Assembly (NCBI RefSeq): GCF_900497805.2 | Contig: NW_020954608.1 | Location: 18,979,518-19,043,517, forward strand | From: Vombatus ursinus | Lineage: Eukaryota > Chordata > Mammalia > Diprotodontia > Vombatidae | Direction: 5' to 3' | DNA length: 64,000 bases | In this document: one piece after another, positions 32,675 through 44,237 of the stretch | How positions within the stretch are numbered: the first letter of the stretch is position 1 | Layout of the letters: the number at the start of each line of letters is the position of its first letter | The notes under the pieces: model-generated | Seen by the model: the letters and a program-made list of their open reading frames with translations, nothing else | Databases searched by the model: none | Told to the model about the DNA's origin: nothing | Program-made: the position numbers and the translations under genes

Positions 32675-33690
32675 CTGTAGATCAATAAAAGGAGAAATGC
32701 AAATTACAACAGCTCTAAGGCTTCACCTAATATAATACCCAGCAAATTGGCAAAGATTACAGAGATAATAATAGTCACTGTGATGGCTTGTAGGAAAATG
32801 GGCACACTAATGAAGTGCTAGTAATGTCCTGAATCTATTCAAGCATTCTGGAAAGCAATTTGAAAGTATGCTAAGGAAATAAAGAAATGTCTATTTCCTT
32901 CAATCCCCAGATTCCACTGCTAGGTCTATTTATAAGGAACTCAATAACATAAGGTTTTATTTATACTCAACCCATTTATACTCAACTCAAATATTTATAC
33001 AAATACTCCTTGTTGTAGCAAAGAACTTGAAGCAAAGTAGATGCTCATTGGTTAAGGAGTGGCTAAAAAAAAAGTGTAAACATTGAAATTAAAAGGAGCA
33101 TTATTGTGCAATAAGAAATCATGATTATAGAGCAGGCCTGCACAACATATAGCCCACAGGCCACTTCTAGTCTACAAAAGGATTTCTGGTGGCTGTCACA
33201 TGACCCGAGGTTAACCATAGATAGACTTACCACGGTTGATTGCCATGGGTCACAGGACAGCCTTCTAAAATCCTTTGGCAGGCCCTATGTTGTCTTGGCC
33301 TGCTATAGAGACTCATGAATAGAATTATATGAACTGGTACAAGTGAAGCAAGCAGGAAAACTATGTATGCATGTGACATCTACAACAATTTTAAAATGAA
33401 AGTACAATAACAAATAATAGAACTGAATAACCACACACACTAGGCCCCAAGGAAGAAATATGAGAATGCATATATTTGTCCTTTACAGAGATGAGGAACT
33501 AAGGATAAGTAAAACAGGGAGTCAGACTTTTTTTTTAGTGTTTGTTAGCTTTACTGAATTGTTTCCCTAAACCCCATTTTTAATTTTTTATTATGAGATA
33601 ATTCTCCATGCTGAGAGTGGAGGTATGTTTGTATGGGGAAGGAACATTGAAAATGCAGGTTATTTAACAACAAATAATATCAATACAATT
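32675..33690 (+). repeat. old L1 3' end, sense, carrying a hAT MITE
   Basis: It follows the L1 3' order in decayed form: 'gaaatgcaaattacaacagc', 'ttcaagcattctggaaagca', 'attccactgctaggtctatt', 'gttgtagcaaagaacttga', 'gctcattggttaaggagtgg', 'ataagaaatcatgat' and a 'ggaacattgaaaatgc' end. It is much older than the L1 unit to its left. Confidence 0.7.
33133..33302. mobile_element. hAT-type MITE with 8-bp target duplication
   Basis: The 5' end 'caggcctgcacaacata' and the inverted 3' end (read as 'caggccaagacaacata') differ at few positions. The flanks 'ttatagag' (33125-33132) and 'ctatagag' (33303-33310) match at 7 of 8. At 170 bp and non-coding it is a typical MITE. Its end differs from the 'cagaggtgtcaaa' family, so it is a second hAT group in this window. 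Confidence 0.82.
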
Positions 33691-34640
33691 GTAATTTTAT
33701 TTTTTATATTTTTACATTTTATTTTTAATTTATGGAATAAAACAAGCATTTCCATAACATAGTACCATAAAAAAAGATTATGCATGAAACTACAAATCCA
33801 CTATGTACAACTTGTTATTCTTTTCAAATATACAACAATATTATCATATAAATGCCTTTTTTCTTCTCCCCTCCCACCCTATCGATGGCTACCATTAGAC
33901 TATCTATACATATATATATATATATATATGTGTACATATATATGTAAAATTATTCTATAGATACTTCTATTTATTAGTTCTCTGGAAGCAGATAGCATCT
34001 TTCTTCATATGTCCTTTATAGTTAATTTGGTTATTTATGAGAGACTAAATAATTAATTTACTCAGTCATTCTTAAAACAATATTGCTGTTACTCTGTACA
34101 ATGTTCTTTTCATTCTATTCATTTAGCTCTTAATTATTTCATGCAAGTCTTTCCATGTTTTTCTAAAATCACTGAGCTCATTTCTTATAGCACAGTAGTA
34201 TTACATCACATTCATATACCATATAATTATATTTTTTAAAAGAAGGGGCGGAAGATAATTGGTAACCTTGGAGAAAATTTTCTATTGAGTGATAAAACCA
34301 AAATCCAAATATTTTGGTATATCAGATTTTTAAAATTCAGTTTTTGACCTCTTTGGGATATTAATTCATCATTGAAGTGGCTATGAAAGTGTTGTGACTT
34401 TTCTCTCATAATTCCAAATTATGTTCCAGAGTGGTCACATAAATTCACAGCTCTGCCATCAGTGCATTACTAGCATGTCTATCTTCCCACAATTGCTCCA
34501 ACATTTACTATTTTTACTTCTTATTCTTTCCAATTTGATAGGTGGACTTAAGCTGTTTATAGTGCATTTTATTGCTTTTTCACCAGCATTAAGTACACTC
34601 CTGTTTGTCCTTTCCCCCCCAGTAGAAGCTTAACATAATC
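33691..34640 (-). repeat. L1 3' end, antisense
   Basis: In reverse order of the L1 3' region it shows 'ataaaacaagcatttccata', 'gcaagtctttccatgttttt', 'gttccagagtggtcacataa', 'ctctgccatcagtgcattac' and 'tgataggtggacttaagc'. A TA microsatellite lies inside at about 33907-33958. It faces the sense L1 3' end at its left, tail to tail. Confidence 0.7.
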
Positions 34641-34714
34641 TAATATTGTGATTAGTCCAAGTAAAATGTAACAAAAACCTAAATAAATGGGAAATCTACT
34701 ACATGCCCAAAAGC

Positions 34715-34972
34715 AGCTTGAAGGCACAATGGATAAATTGCAGGGTCTGGAGTCAAGACTCATCTTCCTGAGTTCAAATCTGGCCTTGGACGCTTACTAA
34801 TTATGTGACCCTGGGCAAGTCACTTAACCCTCTTTGCTTTAGTTTCCTTTTCTGTAAAATGGTCTGGAGAAGGAAATGGCAAGCCACACTGGTATCTTTT
34901 CCAAGAAAACTCCAAATAAGTCCAACCCCATGAAGAATCCAACATGACTAAAACAACTGAGCAACAACAATG
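34715..34972 (+). repeat. RTE-tailed CORE-SINE
   Basis: 'aatggataaattgcagggtc', 'gttcaaatctggccttgg', 'gtgaccctgggcaagtcac', 'ctggagaaggaaatggcaag', 'aagaaaactccaaata' and 'actgagcaacaacaa' give head, core and RTE tail in order. Confidence 0.88.
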
Positions 34973-35119
34973 CATTCCAAAGTCAGATTACTTTGTGGAA
35001 AACCTCATCTTTGGATTTGTCTCTTGGGTAATCCCCACTACATTGGTATCACCATTCCCACTCCTCCAGGACTGCGAATGCTTAGAGAAAATCATAAATG
35101 TTGCTATTTAGATTTGCTA

Positions 35120-35530
35120 CAGTTTTTCATGAAGCCTTCTCTGCTCCATGGACATTTTCAAAATTCATCTTCTTTCCAGTTTCCTATCGCTTTTCACACA
35201 GCAGCTGTTCCCAGCCTTTGTCACTTTCCACAATTTCCCAGCTCCACTCCCAATTTTCTCAATCTCAGTGAATGCCCTCAACTAGGCCAGCTGACTGATC
35301 CTCCCTCAAATACACCCTCCCCATATTTCAAAAACATCTTGATCTTCCCTCCAAATTGTAAGAAAGGTGGCCCTCCTCTTTCTAAAGGCTAAGTCTTCCA
35401 ATTGCTCATGATCAGATTCCATCTCCTTTGTCATCTGAAATCTTGCTCCCTTCATTATCCCTTCTCTCCTGCTTTTCTCTTTCTACAAATATACACAGGG
35501 CTACCTTATCCTAATATAAATACACACACA

Positions 35531-35568
<38 letters not shown>

Positions 35569-36440
35569 TGAACGACAAAATGCTGATGTACCCTTAGGTT
35601 GTCAAGCATTCTTCCTTCTTTTCCTTTCCAAAATTCTGGCAAGTTTGTATTCATTAACTCTCCTTCTTCATGAGCCATTGTGTCTATATCCCCTTGAAAT
35701 CTAACTTTCATCTCCAGCTCTCCAAATTAAATGCTCTTTGTAAAGTTACCAGTGACTTCCTTTTCCTCTGACCCATGACCACTTTTCCAGTTTCCTCATT
35801 CTTGATCTATTTGCACTTGTTACTGTTTGACTACCTCCTCTTTTTTGAAATTGCTTCATCTCTTTTTTTATTTTATTTGTTGATTTGTATCTTTTTTTTT
35901 TGCATATAGCAAGCCCTTGATAAGACTTGAATTTAATACCCCTAAGGCCTTTCCTCACTCTTTTTTAAAAATTTTCTTTCATCTTATCCTCCTTCACCTC
36001 TTTTAAATATGGACCTCTGCCAAGGCCCTTTCTGTGGGCTTATTCTCTTTTCTTTCCCTAATCTCATCCACTTCCAGATGTCAAGTCTATGAAGCTGACT
36101 ACTAAATCTATTTTTTCCCAGCCTTGACCTCTTTCCTGAAGTCTTCACTCTCATTTTTAACTGCCTCTTGATTATCTCCTCCCTAATGATGGATTAGCTC
36201 CTCTAACTCACTAAGTACCAAGCCAAAGTAATTATGTTTACCCTAAAATTTTCTTTTCTTAACTTCCCAATTTTCGTGAATAGAGTGAGTATGTTCACAG
36301 TACTCTGCTTTGAAATCACATTTATCTTTGAATCTTCATACTCCACAGCAAATCCATTGCTCAGTCTTATTGATTTCTGCATCTGATATTTGGAGGAGAT
36401 AGACTCTGAAGTCATTCCCCAAAACTTAACTAAAACTGGC
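35120..36440 (+). mobile_element. L2 LINE ORF2 remnant (reverse-transcriptase region)
   Basis: C/T-rich sense sequence with L2 landmarks: 'gtaaagttaccagtgacttc', 'tccagtttcctcattcttga', 'gttactgtttgactacct' (the FDTVDH-type segment), 'agcttgacctc'-like words near 36120 and 'aactgcctcttgattatctc'. The frames are broken throughout. A (CA)n array lies inside at 35521-35566. The 5' limit is soft. A later L2 segment resumes at 37641. Confidence 0.6.
35521..35566. repeat. (CA)n microsatellite
   Basis: About 22 CA units with one interruption ('actcac'). Confidence 0.97.
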
Positions 36441-36491
36441 AAGTGGAATCGCCAGAGCTCAGCTTCTACTTCAATGGGTAGCTAGCTCTAA

Positions 36492-36715
36492 AGGGGTAAC
36501 AAAGTAGCTTGGTAGATAAAGTGTTGGACTTGGAGTTAGGAAAACCAGAATTCAAATACAGCCTCAGACCCTCACTAGCTCTGTGACCCTGGGCAAGTCA
36601 TTTAACCTCTGTGTTAATCCACTAGAGAAGGAAATGGAAAATCATTCCATTATCTTTGCCAAGAAAACCCCACATAGAGTCACAAAGGGTTAGACACAAC
36701 TGAACAATAACAAAA
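36492..36715 (+). repeat. RTE-tailed CORE-SINE
   Basis: 'gtagataaagtgttggactt', 'caaatacagcctcagaccc', 'accctgggcaagtcatttaa', 'ctagagaaggaaatggaaaa' and 'gtcacaaagggttagacac' are in the expected order. Confidence 0.87.
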
Positions 36716-37640
36716 AGCCCTGAAGGGTTTCTCTAGTGCTTTTACTCATGAATCCTCATCCAATAGGTTCTCCCCAATATCAATTACCAGTTAAAATCTC
36801 CCTAAAATCATTTAACCACTTAACATAGCCCCATCATTAATTAACCAAGTATATCAATAAACTTTTACAAATCTCATTTACTGAGAAGATATTGCAAGAA
36901 CCTAAGTTCCAAGTATAACTTCCTCTAAAACAGGGAAGTCACTCTTCTCTAACATGTTAGTCCCTGGGAAAAGGATACTTAAAGTGGTAACTATGAACTG
37001 TCCCTCTGCCAATTTCACTTTGGGTGAGGGTGGCATAAATCAGGGATGAGTCAATCCATAGCTTGCAGTTCTTCTCTTTCAGCTGATTGCTTGATTTCTA
37101 TTGCACTGGATCAAGCAAGCTTGCTCTTTGGGGCTGTCTCATCACCAGGCTTGGTTGTTGTAGCTAATGGCAGACTCAGGTATGAACTCCAGGTGGTAGA
37201 CATCTGGAAGATCTCCTTACCTACTGAAGTTCTCAAGTTCATAATTTGGTCTGTTCTCTCTCCTATACTTATTCACCTAAGATTAGAAAATCATGAAAGA
37301 AAAGAAGCTACAGAACAGAATATTTGTGCACTCATAGGCAGATGGTGATGGGCTGAGAGAGATCCAAAGGCCCTCCCCTACTCAGAGCCTCCCAGCAGTT
37401 TCTGCTTTGCTTGCCACTAGGAATGAGAGATTTCTTTTTGCCTACACACATTTAATTTTGGATCAAGAGCCAATTAAAAAGGCTTTTCTTCTTCCTGCAG
37501 TAAGCCAACAGGAAACTTTTATCTAATACCTGTCCATGCTTAGAATCAGGAAGAAAAAGGGTCCTAGTCTCTACATAACCACATTTATGGAAGCAGGATC
37601 ACAAAATTACTATATATTTCCTATAACAATCACTACCTTT
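36716..37640. other. unassigned DNA
   Basis: Nothing was recognised. The open frame at 37046-37348 (100 codons) has no domain or splice context that I can identify. Confidence 0.5.
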
Positions 37641-38165
37641 TTATTTCCACAAACAAAACTTTAGTTCACATCTTTGTTATTGCTCCTCTGGACTACTGTA
37701 TTACTTTCATGACAGTTCTCCCTTCCCCGAGTTTCTATACATTCCAATTCATCATCTGCAACACTGTACTAGTTCCAAATACATCGTTACATGGCTCATA
37801 AGCCTTAAATTGTCCCTTAATCTCTTTATCCTGGTATTTAAGGCCTTCTACAAACTTTCTTCCAATTACATTTCCAGCCTTATTTCATGCTATTTCTATC
37901 ATATACTCTATCTATATTGCAGTCACACAGTGTTACTCATCATTTCTTCTTGCGCCTCTAGTGACCCATAGCTATAACACACACTCCAGTGCTTCTGATG
38001 AAATATTTTTCATCCATCTCAGCTGCCACTTCCTTTATTAAGTCTCCCTTCATTCTTCCAATAGGAAGTAATCTCCTTTTCTTCTCATTTCTGGTAATTC
38101 TTTGTGTCTACTTCTCCCATTTATTTGTATTATATGCTTTATAGCACTGTTACCTAAGTATATAT
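37641..38165 (+). mobile_element. L2 LINE ORF2 3' part remnant
   Basis: L2 landmarks in order: 'cctctggactactgtattac', 'ttcatgacagttctccc', 'tttaaggccttctacaaac', 'cagccttatttcatgc' and 'tattaagtctcccttcattc'. It is broken in all frames. It likely belongs to the same L2 insertion as 35120-36440, with a deletion or decay between. Confidence 0.6.
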
Positions 38166-38169
38166 CTTT

Positions 38170-38290
38170 TTCTTTTACTCATTCCCCAATCAATGGGCAC
38201 CCACTTTGTTTCCAATGTGTTGCTATCACAAATAACACTACTATGAAGGACGGACAAAAGGGTTGATGTCTTAGGGATCCACAAATGTAG
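38170..38290 (-). repeat. L1 3' fragment, antisense
   Basis: 'cattccccaatcaatgggca', 'ccactttgtttccaatg' and 'caaataacactactatgaa' correspond to the antisense of the 'ggggaatggctgaac' region of L1 3' ends. Confidence 0.6.
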
Positions 38291-39665
38291 AGTATATTGA
38301 CTTCAAAAATATGTAATTTCTTTGATGTGGGATATATGTGATTTCTTCTAATGTTCTAAAACCCTGCAATGCCTCCATAAAGCATGAGAAGAAAACAAAG
38401 ACAGACAAAAACAACATGCAGAAGTGTCTTTGGAAGGTCTCTCAAATAATTATTGAGCTTTTAAACCCAAATTTGGACTTGCCAGTGAAAACTGGCTGGG
38501 GGTTTGAGCCATATTTAACTAAAATTAAAGTGAATTAGAGGGGGGAGAAAAAGAAAATATTCAAGGCCAGTTTCCTTCTGAGACACAGCCAATAATAAGC
38601 CCCAGGCTGCAAGCAGATAAACACAAGCATTTTTTTTTTAACTTTCCCTTTCAAATCACTGGCAATTGCTATAGTTTTGGTATGCTGGGATTTTAAAAGA
38701 AAGCAACACCTCTACTAAAGGGTGGGAAAATGAGTTTCTGTGAAAGGGAAAGCCACAACACTGAGGAGAAAATGAACTGAAAAAAAAAATCCTCTGATTC
38801 AACTTTCAAGAGTAGAAAAGAAGTTTCATATTGAAAAAGTCATTTAGGTAATGTAGGAATAAGAAGAACAAAAAGAAGTGCTTCAATAATCATGTTCACT
38901 GCTTCATTTGAGTATTGATTCATTAGCTAGATGGGTTTAGTGAGATAAATGCTTCTTCGCTTATTTACTAAGTTGTATCGATGGGAATATACTTCTCTCT
39001 AACTTATTTTTAAGCTCTGAGTACCCATCCAGAGTCATCTCTCTGGCAAAACATCAGTGTTGGGTCTATTACTTGTCCTTTTCTAGGGATGCCTCTTCTA
39101 GGAGAGTAGCTCTATGGCTAGATAACATGGCGATGAGGGGTTCCTAAATGGTTTTACAACTCAATTACTTTGAAATAGTTGGACTGTGATTTTTTGATTT
39201 TTAAGGGCTGCCTTGGGTTGCCCAATAATTATTCATGCAATGATGTTTCCATCTGACTCACCCAAGGGACTTAGTTCATCTTATAATGGCATAACCTGTA
39301 GTGGCCACATTTTTTTTTCACTTAGTTTAGCAACTCATTATCTACCAATTTTATGTTATTAAATATTGGACTTTCAAGTACAAACTCCTTTATACATGAA
39401 TACACTCACACTTCACCTACAGTTTTACTATTTTCTTCACTACTCCACTACATTGCCTCTGCTCCTTCACCAACCATCATTGCCCCAGACTTAGTAATTC
39501 TATGGTTTTTAATAGAAAACATAGTTAAATGATTATTTTAAAATATATATTGGTATAAACATTTTGGTTGTAATCTTCCACTAATACTTGTATTTTCCAA
39601 AGACATTACTAAATAAGAAAATAATATTTTGTGTTCATTATGTGCCAACAGTTTTTCTTTTTCTT
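38291..39665. other. unassigned DNA
   Basis: No repeat family or exon was recognised. A G/A-rich word lies near 38538. Confidence 0.5.
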
Positions 39666-39811
39666 TTTTTTTTTTGGCAATTGGGGTTAAAAGTGACTTG
39701 CTCCGGGTCACACAGCTAGTGAGTGTTGTGTGTCTGAGGCTGGATTTGAACTCAGTTCCTCCTGACTCCAGTGCCAGTGCTCTATCTACTGCACCACCTA
39801 GCTGCCCCCAT
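39666..39811 (-). repeat. tRNA-derived CORE-SINE (WSINE-like)
   Basis: A T-run, then 'ggcaattggggttaaaagtg', 'ggtcacacagctagtgagtg', 'ctggatttgaactcagttcc' and 'ctgcaccacctagctgcccc' form a nearly complete antisense copy. Confidence 0.93.
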
Positions 39812-40212
39812 ACTTTACTTTTTGAGCATAATATGTCACTTCAAATATTGTGTTAATATACATGAATTCAATTAGTTTGATACTATGCTATATGAAAAGG
39901 CATATTTTTATTGAAAAAAGTTACAAGATACTTTTCAACATTTAACTTGATACAAATACATTTTTTTAAAGAATCAGTGAAACATCAGAAGCATTCAGAT
40001 AATATTTTCTGTAGTTATACTAGAGAGGAAGGAGAGAGAAAGGAGTGGAGGGAGGGAAGAACAAGGAAGATTGGAGAATTTGGGAAATTTCTGTTGTTTT
40101 AACATGTGATTCATGGAAATAATTAGAGAGAAAAGCAAACCGTGAGTCTGAATTTTAGTTATATTTTTAAGTTGTGACCACCAAAAGTTGAAGCTGATTT
40201 TTTTTTTTATAT

Positions 40213-40375
40213 TGTAGTGGATAGAGGCCTGGACTGGGATTAGGAAAACCTGAGTTTAAGCCTTACCTCCAACATTTATAGTTTATTTGATCATAGGCAA
40301 GTCATCAAAGCTGTCATTAACCCCAGAAGTTCTCTAAGTCTAAAAATTATAAATAACTATTACTATCTAAATTTT
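40213..40375 (+). repeat. CORE-SINE, type B-like
   Basis: 'ttgtagtggatagaggcctg', 'gactgggattaggaaaacc', 'gatcataggcaagtcatc' and 'ccagaagttctctaagtc' fit the type-B order with decay. Confidence 0.65.
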
Positions 40376-40449
40376 AAGTTAGAGATAAGTATCAATCTAC
40401 ATTGTTTGAAGGAGCATCAATCTCATGGATTTCTCATACCCATAACATC

Positions 40450-40615
40450 ACAGGTTTGAACCACATAATACACATTTGTACACACACATATTCATAGGGA
40501 TATGTATATACTTATATAAAACATACATGTGTATATACATGTTTATGTACATGTGTTTAAATGCACATAACATTATCTATCTTAGACACACACATACACA
40601 CACACAGAGAGTCTC
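40450..40615. repeat. CA/TA-rich low-complexity tract
   Basis: Interrupted 'acacacacat', 'tatgtatatac' and 'acatgtgtata' words, ending in a CA run with 'agagag' near 40610. Confidence 0.8.
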
Positions 40616-40719
40616 AAAGATGTACATTCCAGTGAACAGTCTCTGCTTTGAATGACCTCAGCACTTATTATTTTCAGCAACAATCAAACTTTTCTTTTTA
40701 TCACCTATTGAACTGTATT

Positions 40720-40860
40720 CTTCATGATCTGTTCAAAAGCAGATATCAGTAAATTCCATAAGGGAAAAAATATTTTTTTATATTTCTTTAAATCTCAAAG
40801 CCACAGTGTCATGTATATTGTCCATAGTAGGCATTCAATAAATGTATCAAATGATTTATT
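40720..40860 (+). repeat. L2 LINE 3' end
   Basis: 'caaagccacagtgtcatgta', 'catagtaggcattcaataa' and 'atgtatcaaatgatttattt' match the L2 tail. Confidence 0.6.
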
Positions 40861-41740
40861 TGATCCTATGTAATGTTGTACAAGCTGCCATTACTTAATA
40901 TATACTGAGAAATTATTGGCTGGATATTTAAAAGCACACAAATGAATTAAGTTTGCTCCCAAAGTCTTACTTTCAGCTCATTCAAAAGAAGAATATTAGC
41001 ATGCATCACTTCCATATATAAATGGTCATGATCTACTCACTAGCTGTCTGATTCCTAAAGGGGAAAAATAAAGAATACTCCTGTCTTTCCTCAGTTATAG
41101 GAATTTCAATATAATTATCCCAGTTAATTGTATCAGTATCCTCAACAGTTCAAATGCATCAAAATTCTATTTATTCTGAAACGTCCAACACTCTCAAAAC
41201 TCTGAAGTAAACCAGAATAAATGCCAAATCCAACTTTGACATTAACAATGTCTTTGGCAGTTTCAACATTGAATTCAAGGAATTCTGCATTGTACTACAT
41301 ATGCTCCTTATGTAGATATAAAACTCCTTAAAAACAATAACTCCTAGAGCATACGTTGTTTGTGTCATATGATCTTTTTAAAAAGAATAATGAAATTTGT
41401 CAGCCAGCGATCAGTGAATTTGTCAATATGCGCTATTCTCCAAGAAGAAGTCATGTTTATTTTCATAAGAGAGAGCGACATCAGAGTTTATAATTATTAT
41501 GAATATAATGCATTGACTTCTTTGTATGCCCAAACTCAAATATTCATGCCATAATAATGCATGCAACTTCATCTATGATACAATATTTATATAAAGACAG
41601 AGAGCTGCAGCAGTTGTTGGATTTCATTCATTACCAGACAGTTAATAGTCTCCTAGTACAATGTCACCAAAGGAACTGCTGGTGCTATAATCATCATGCC
41701 ATGTTCCTTGGTGCCAACAGCTGGGCTGCATTCCAGTTTT
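40861..41740. other. unassigned DNA
   Basis: No repeat, RNA or domain-bearing frame was recognised up to the microsatellite. Confidence 0.5.
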
Positions 41741-41787
<47 letters not shown>

Positions 41788-41797
41788 NNNNNNNNNN

Positions 41798-41848
<51 letters not shown>

Positions 41849-41990
41849 AAAAGAAAGGAAGGAAGGAAGGAAGGAAGGAAGGAAGGAAGGAAGGAAGGAA
41901 GGAAGGAAGGAAGGAAGGAAGGAAGAAAAAGAAGGAATGAAGGAGATGGGATGGAAAGGGAAGGGAATGGAAGGGAAAGAAAAGGTAAAA
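41741..41990. repeat. (GAAA)n then (GGAA)n microsatellite with assembly gap
   Basis: A long GAAA array runs to about 41847, then a perfect GGAA array to about 41925, then decaying G/A-rich words. Ten Ns lie at 41788-41797 inside the GAAA part, so the array length is not known. The long Phe/Leu- or Lys/Arg-rich open frames here are products of the repeat. Confidence 0.97.
41788..41797. other. assembly gap (10 N)
   Basis: Ten consecutive Ns. A fixed small number is usual for a gap of unknown size. Confidence 0.99.
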
Positions 41991-44211
41991 TAACAATAAA
42001 ATAAGGAAGAAACGAAGGAAAACGTGCTAACAATGATCAATGAAAAATTATTTAAAGTCACATACATTTTCATACCAAATTTATGGACCTAGTTTTTAAA
42101 TTACATGCAGAGAAAACTATTGCTTTATTGCATGTTTCAAATACCTATTTACTATGCATAGAAGAAACTACAGTTGTTTTCAATTCTGGCTTAGTGTATC
42201 ACAATAATTTATTAGAGTAATTTCTCCATGAAATAAAATAGAACCTCTCACAAAAGATACAAACAATGAAAATCTACATATGAATGTGAACTATAGTGTA
42301 TTAATGTGCTTTTATTTTCTTATCTTGTACTGTATTCTCTAGCTGAGCAGAGGAAACATTTAAAATGCCTGACAGAATATATGCTCTTAAATTTTCATTA
42401 CCTTCTCTTTCTTTCAACCAGCCCAAAATGAAACTGTCCCTGAAAACTGTATTGTAAGATGATATTGAACTTTTCTTCTCTAGGTCACTGATTTAAATTG
42501 GATGTAAATCATTATTGACCTCTAAGCAGCTGTTAGGTGGCCTGTGAGCAGTGGCTATATGCCTATTTCCAAATATTAGAGGACATATGCTACACAATGA
42601 TCTCTTTACATCCATATACATGCAAAGACTTCCCAATGAATTCTTTCAAATAGTGAATGCAATGAATACAAACCATTTTAATTATAGATAAAATCCCATT
42701 AGGACAAACTCTGTAAATTATCCATGTTCATAGGTTCCAGTACAATTTCTACAAGTTGCTAGGTTCTATGAGGGGAATTCATAATCAGACTATCTAATGA
42801 ATAGGCTAGGCAAGGGTGTAGTCTATGATGGGCCTGCAAAACATTGCCCTAGGACTTCTCACATTGTTCCACAAAGCTCTGTCCACTGGGTGGGTCATCA
42901 CTTCATTCATCAGGGTAGCTGGAGGAAGATAAGACAGGCTAGGTGTTTTAAACAAATATCCCTCTCCAGTAGGTCTGGCTTTCCACCTCTGATGTGACAG
43001 GCAGAGAATTCTAGGTAGCTAGGAAGTTAGAGGTTTCTACCTTGTAAAATTATAGGCACAGAAAATTACAAATATTAGGTTTTCTAGAAAAAAAATACAG
43101 GGCTAGCGGGAGGCAGGAATAAGGGGTGTGGCTAAAGAGAAAGCCTGTTGGAGAGATTCTAAAATAGTTTTTGGTTTTTTTTCTGGACAAAAACATTTGG
43201 GTTTATCAAAATATTTGGGAGAAGAAAGGTAATTATAAAAGGGGAAGGGGAAGATAATTTGTGGATCAAGTAGTAAATTGATAGACAAAAATAAAAGGAA
43301 AAAAAAGAAAGATGAGTACTTTTTCATGAAATTGCCTTTGCAACCAATGAGATGCTCCTATTTGCCTCCTATGTGACCTCAGGATATCAAATAAGCTATG
43401 GTTCTCTGTCTCTCTGTCTGTGTTTCACCTCCCCTTCTGTATGTATGTGTGTGTGTATATACACATACATATACAGAGAGACATACAAAGACATCCCAAT
43501 GTGTTCTTTCAAATAGTCAATGCAATGAATATGACTGTTTTAGTTGCAGATAAAATCAATAAGGATAGAAACGGAGAAAGAGAGTTATGAAATGGATTAT
43601 AAAGCCCTTGCTGCTCATGCTCTCTGTGGAATTCAAAACTCTTTTCCTAGATCCTCTTACTGCATAAACTCTGCCCTGAGCTCTAGATACTTTATTTTTC
43701 AAAACCTCTGCTGGGGTTCCTGACTTTGGCCTCTAGGGTCCTATTCTTGGTTCTAGATTTCTGCTGCCTCTTCGCCTGAATGTAATTCTTTGCTAGCATA
43801 CACAAAGGTCAGTTCCTATTGTCTCTAGGCCAGCTTCCCATTCTAGTTCCTAATCTTCTGTTTCCACAAAACCCCTGGTGTGATATTTCTCTCTACCTGA
43901 AACACATACTGGAGATCACTTTTGTCTGCATTTTGTAATCAAATCAACAAAGTATTATTATAACGTCCATAAAATAAGGTATGGAAATATTTTGTTTTTA
44001 TCATAGAGAGGTTATTATTGCAAATATAGCCATTGTAATTGGCATATTTACTAAGTAGTTTTGGAATCATCATTTTCTCCTCACTCCACACCCTAATTAG
44101 AAGGTAGGAAGGAGTCTGAAGGCATGTGTGTTTTAGAAAAAGCAAAGAGAGTTATAAGGCTTACACAGTGTCAATACTAGAAAGGGTATGAAAAGAAATT
44201 TGAATTCCATT
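41991..44211. other. unassigned DNA holding a diverged direct repeat
   Basis: I recognise no family here. Two stretches resemble each other: 42612-42692 and 43486-43556 share 'cttcccaatg/catcccaatg', 'ttctttcaaatagt', 'aatgcaatgaata' and 'agataaaatc'. The part at 43100-43330 is G/A-rich. A TG/TA tract lies at about 43440-43475. Confidence 0.5.
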
Positions 44212-44237
44212 TCAATAAACATTTATTAAACTATTAT

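Noticed and set aside
34970-35392. 140-codon + strand open frame, Pro/Ser/Phe-rich
   Set aside because: It overlaps the start of C/T-rich L2-like sequence, and I see no known domain, signal peptide or splice support. Composition alone explains it.
41642-42073. Long open frames rich in Phe/Leu/Ser or Lys/Arg/Glu on both strands
   Set aside because: They are translations of the GAAA/GGAA microsatellite across an N gap, not genes.
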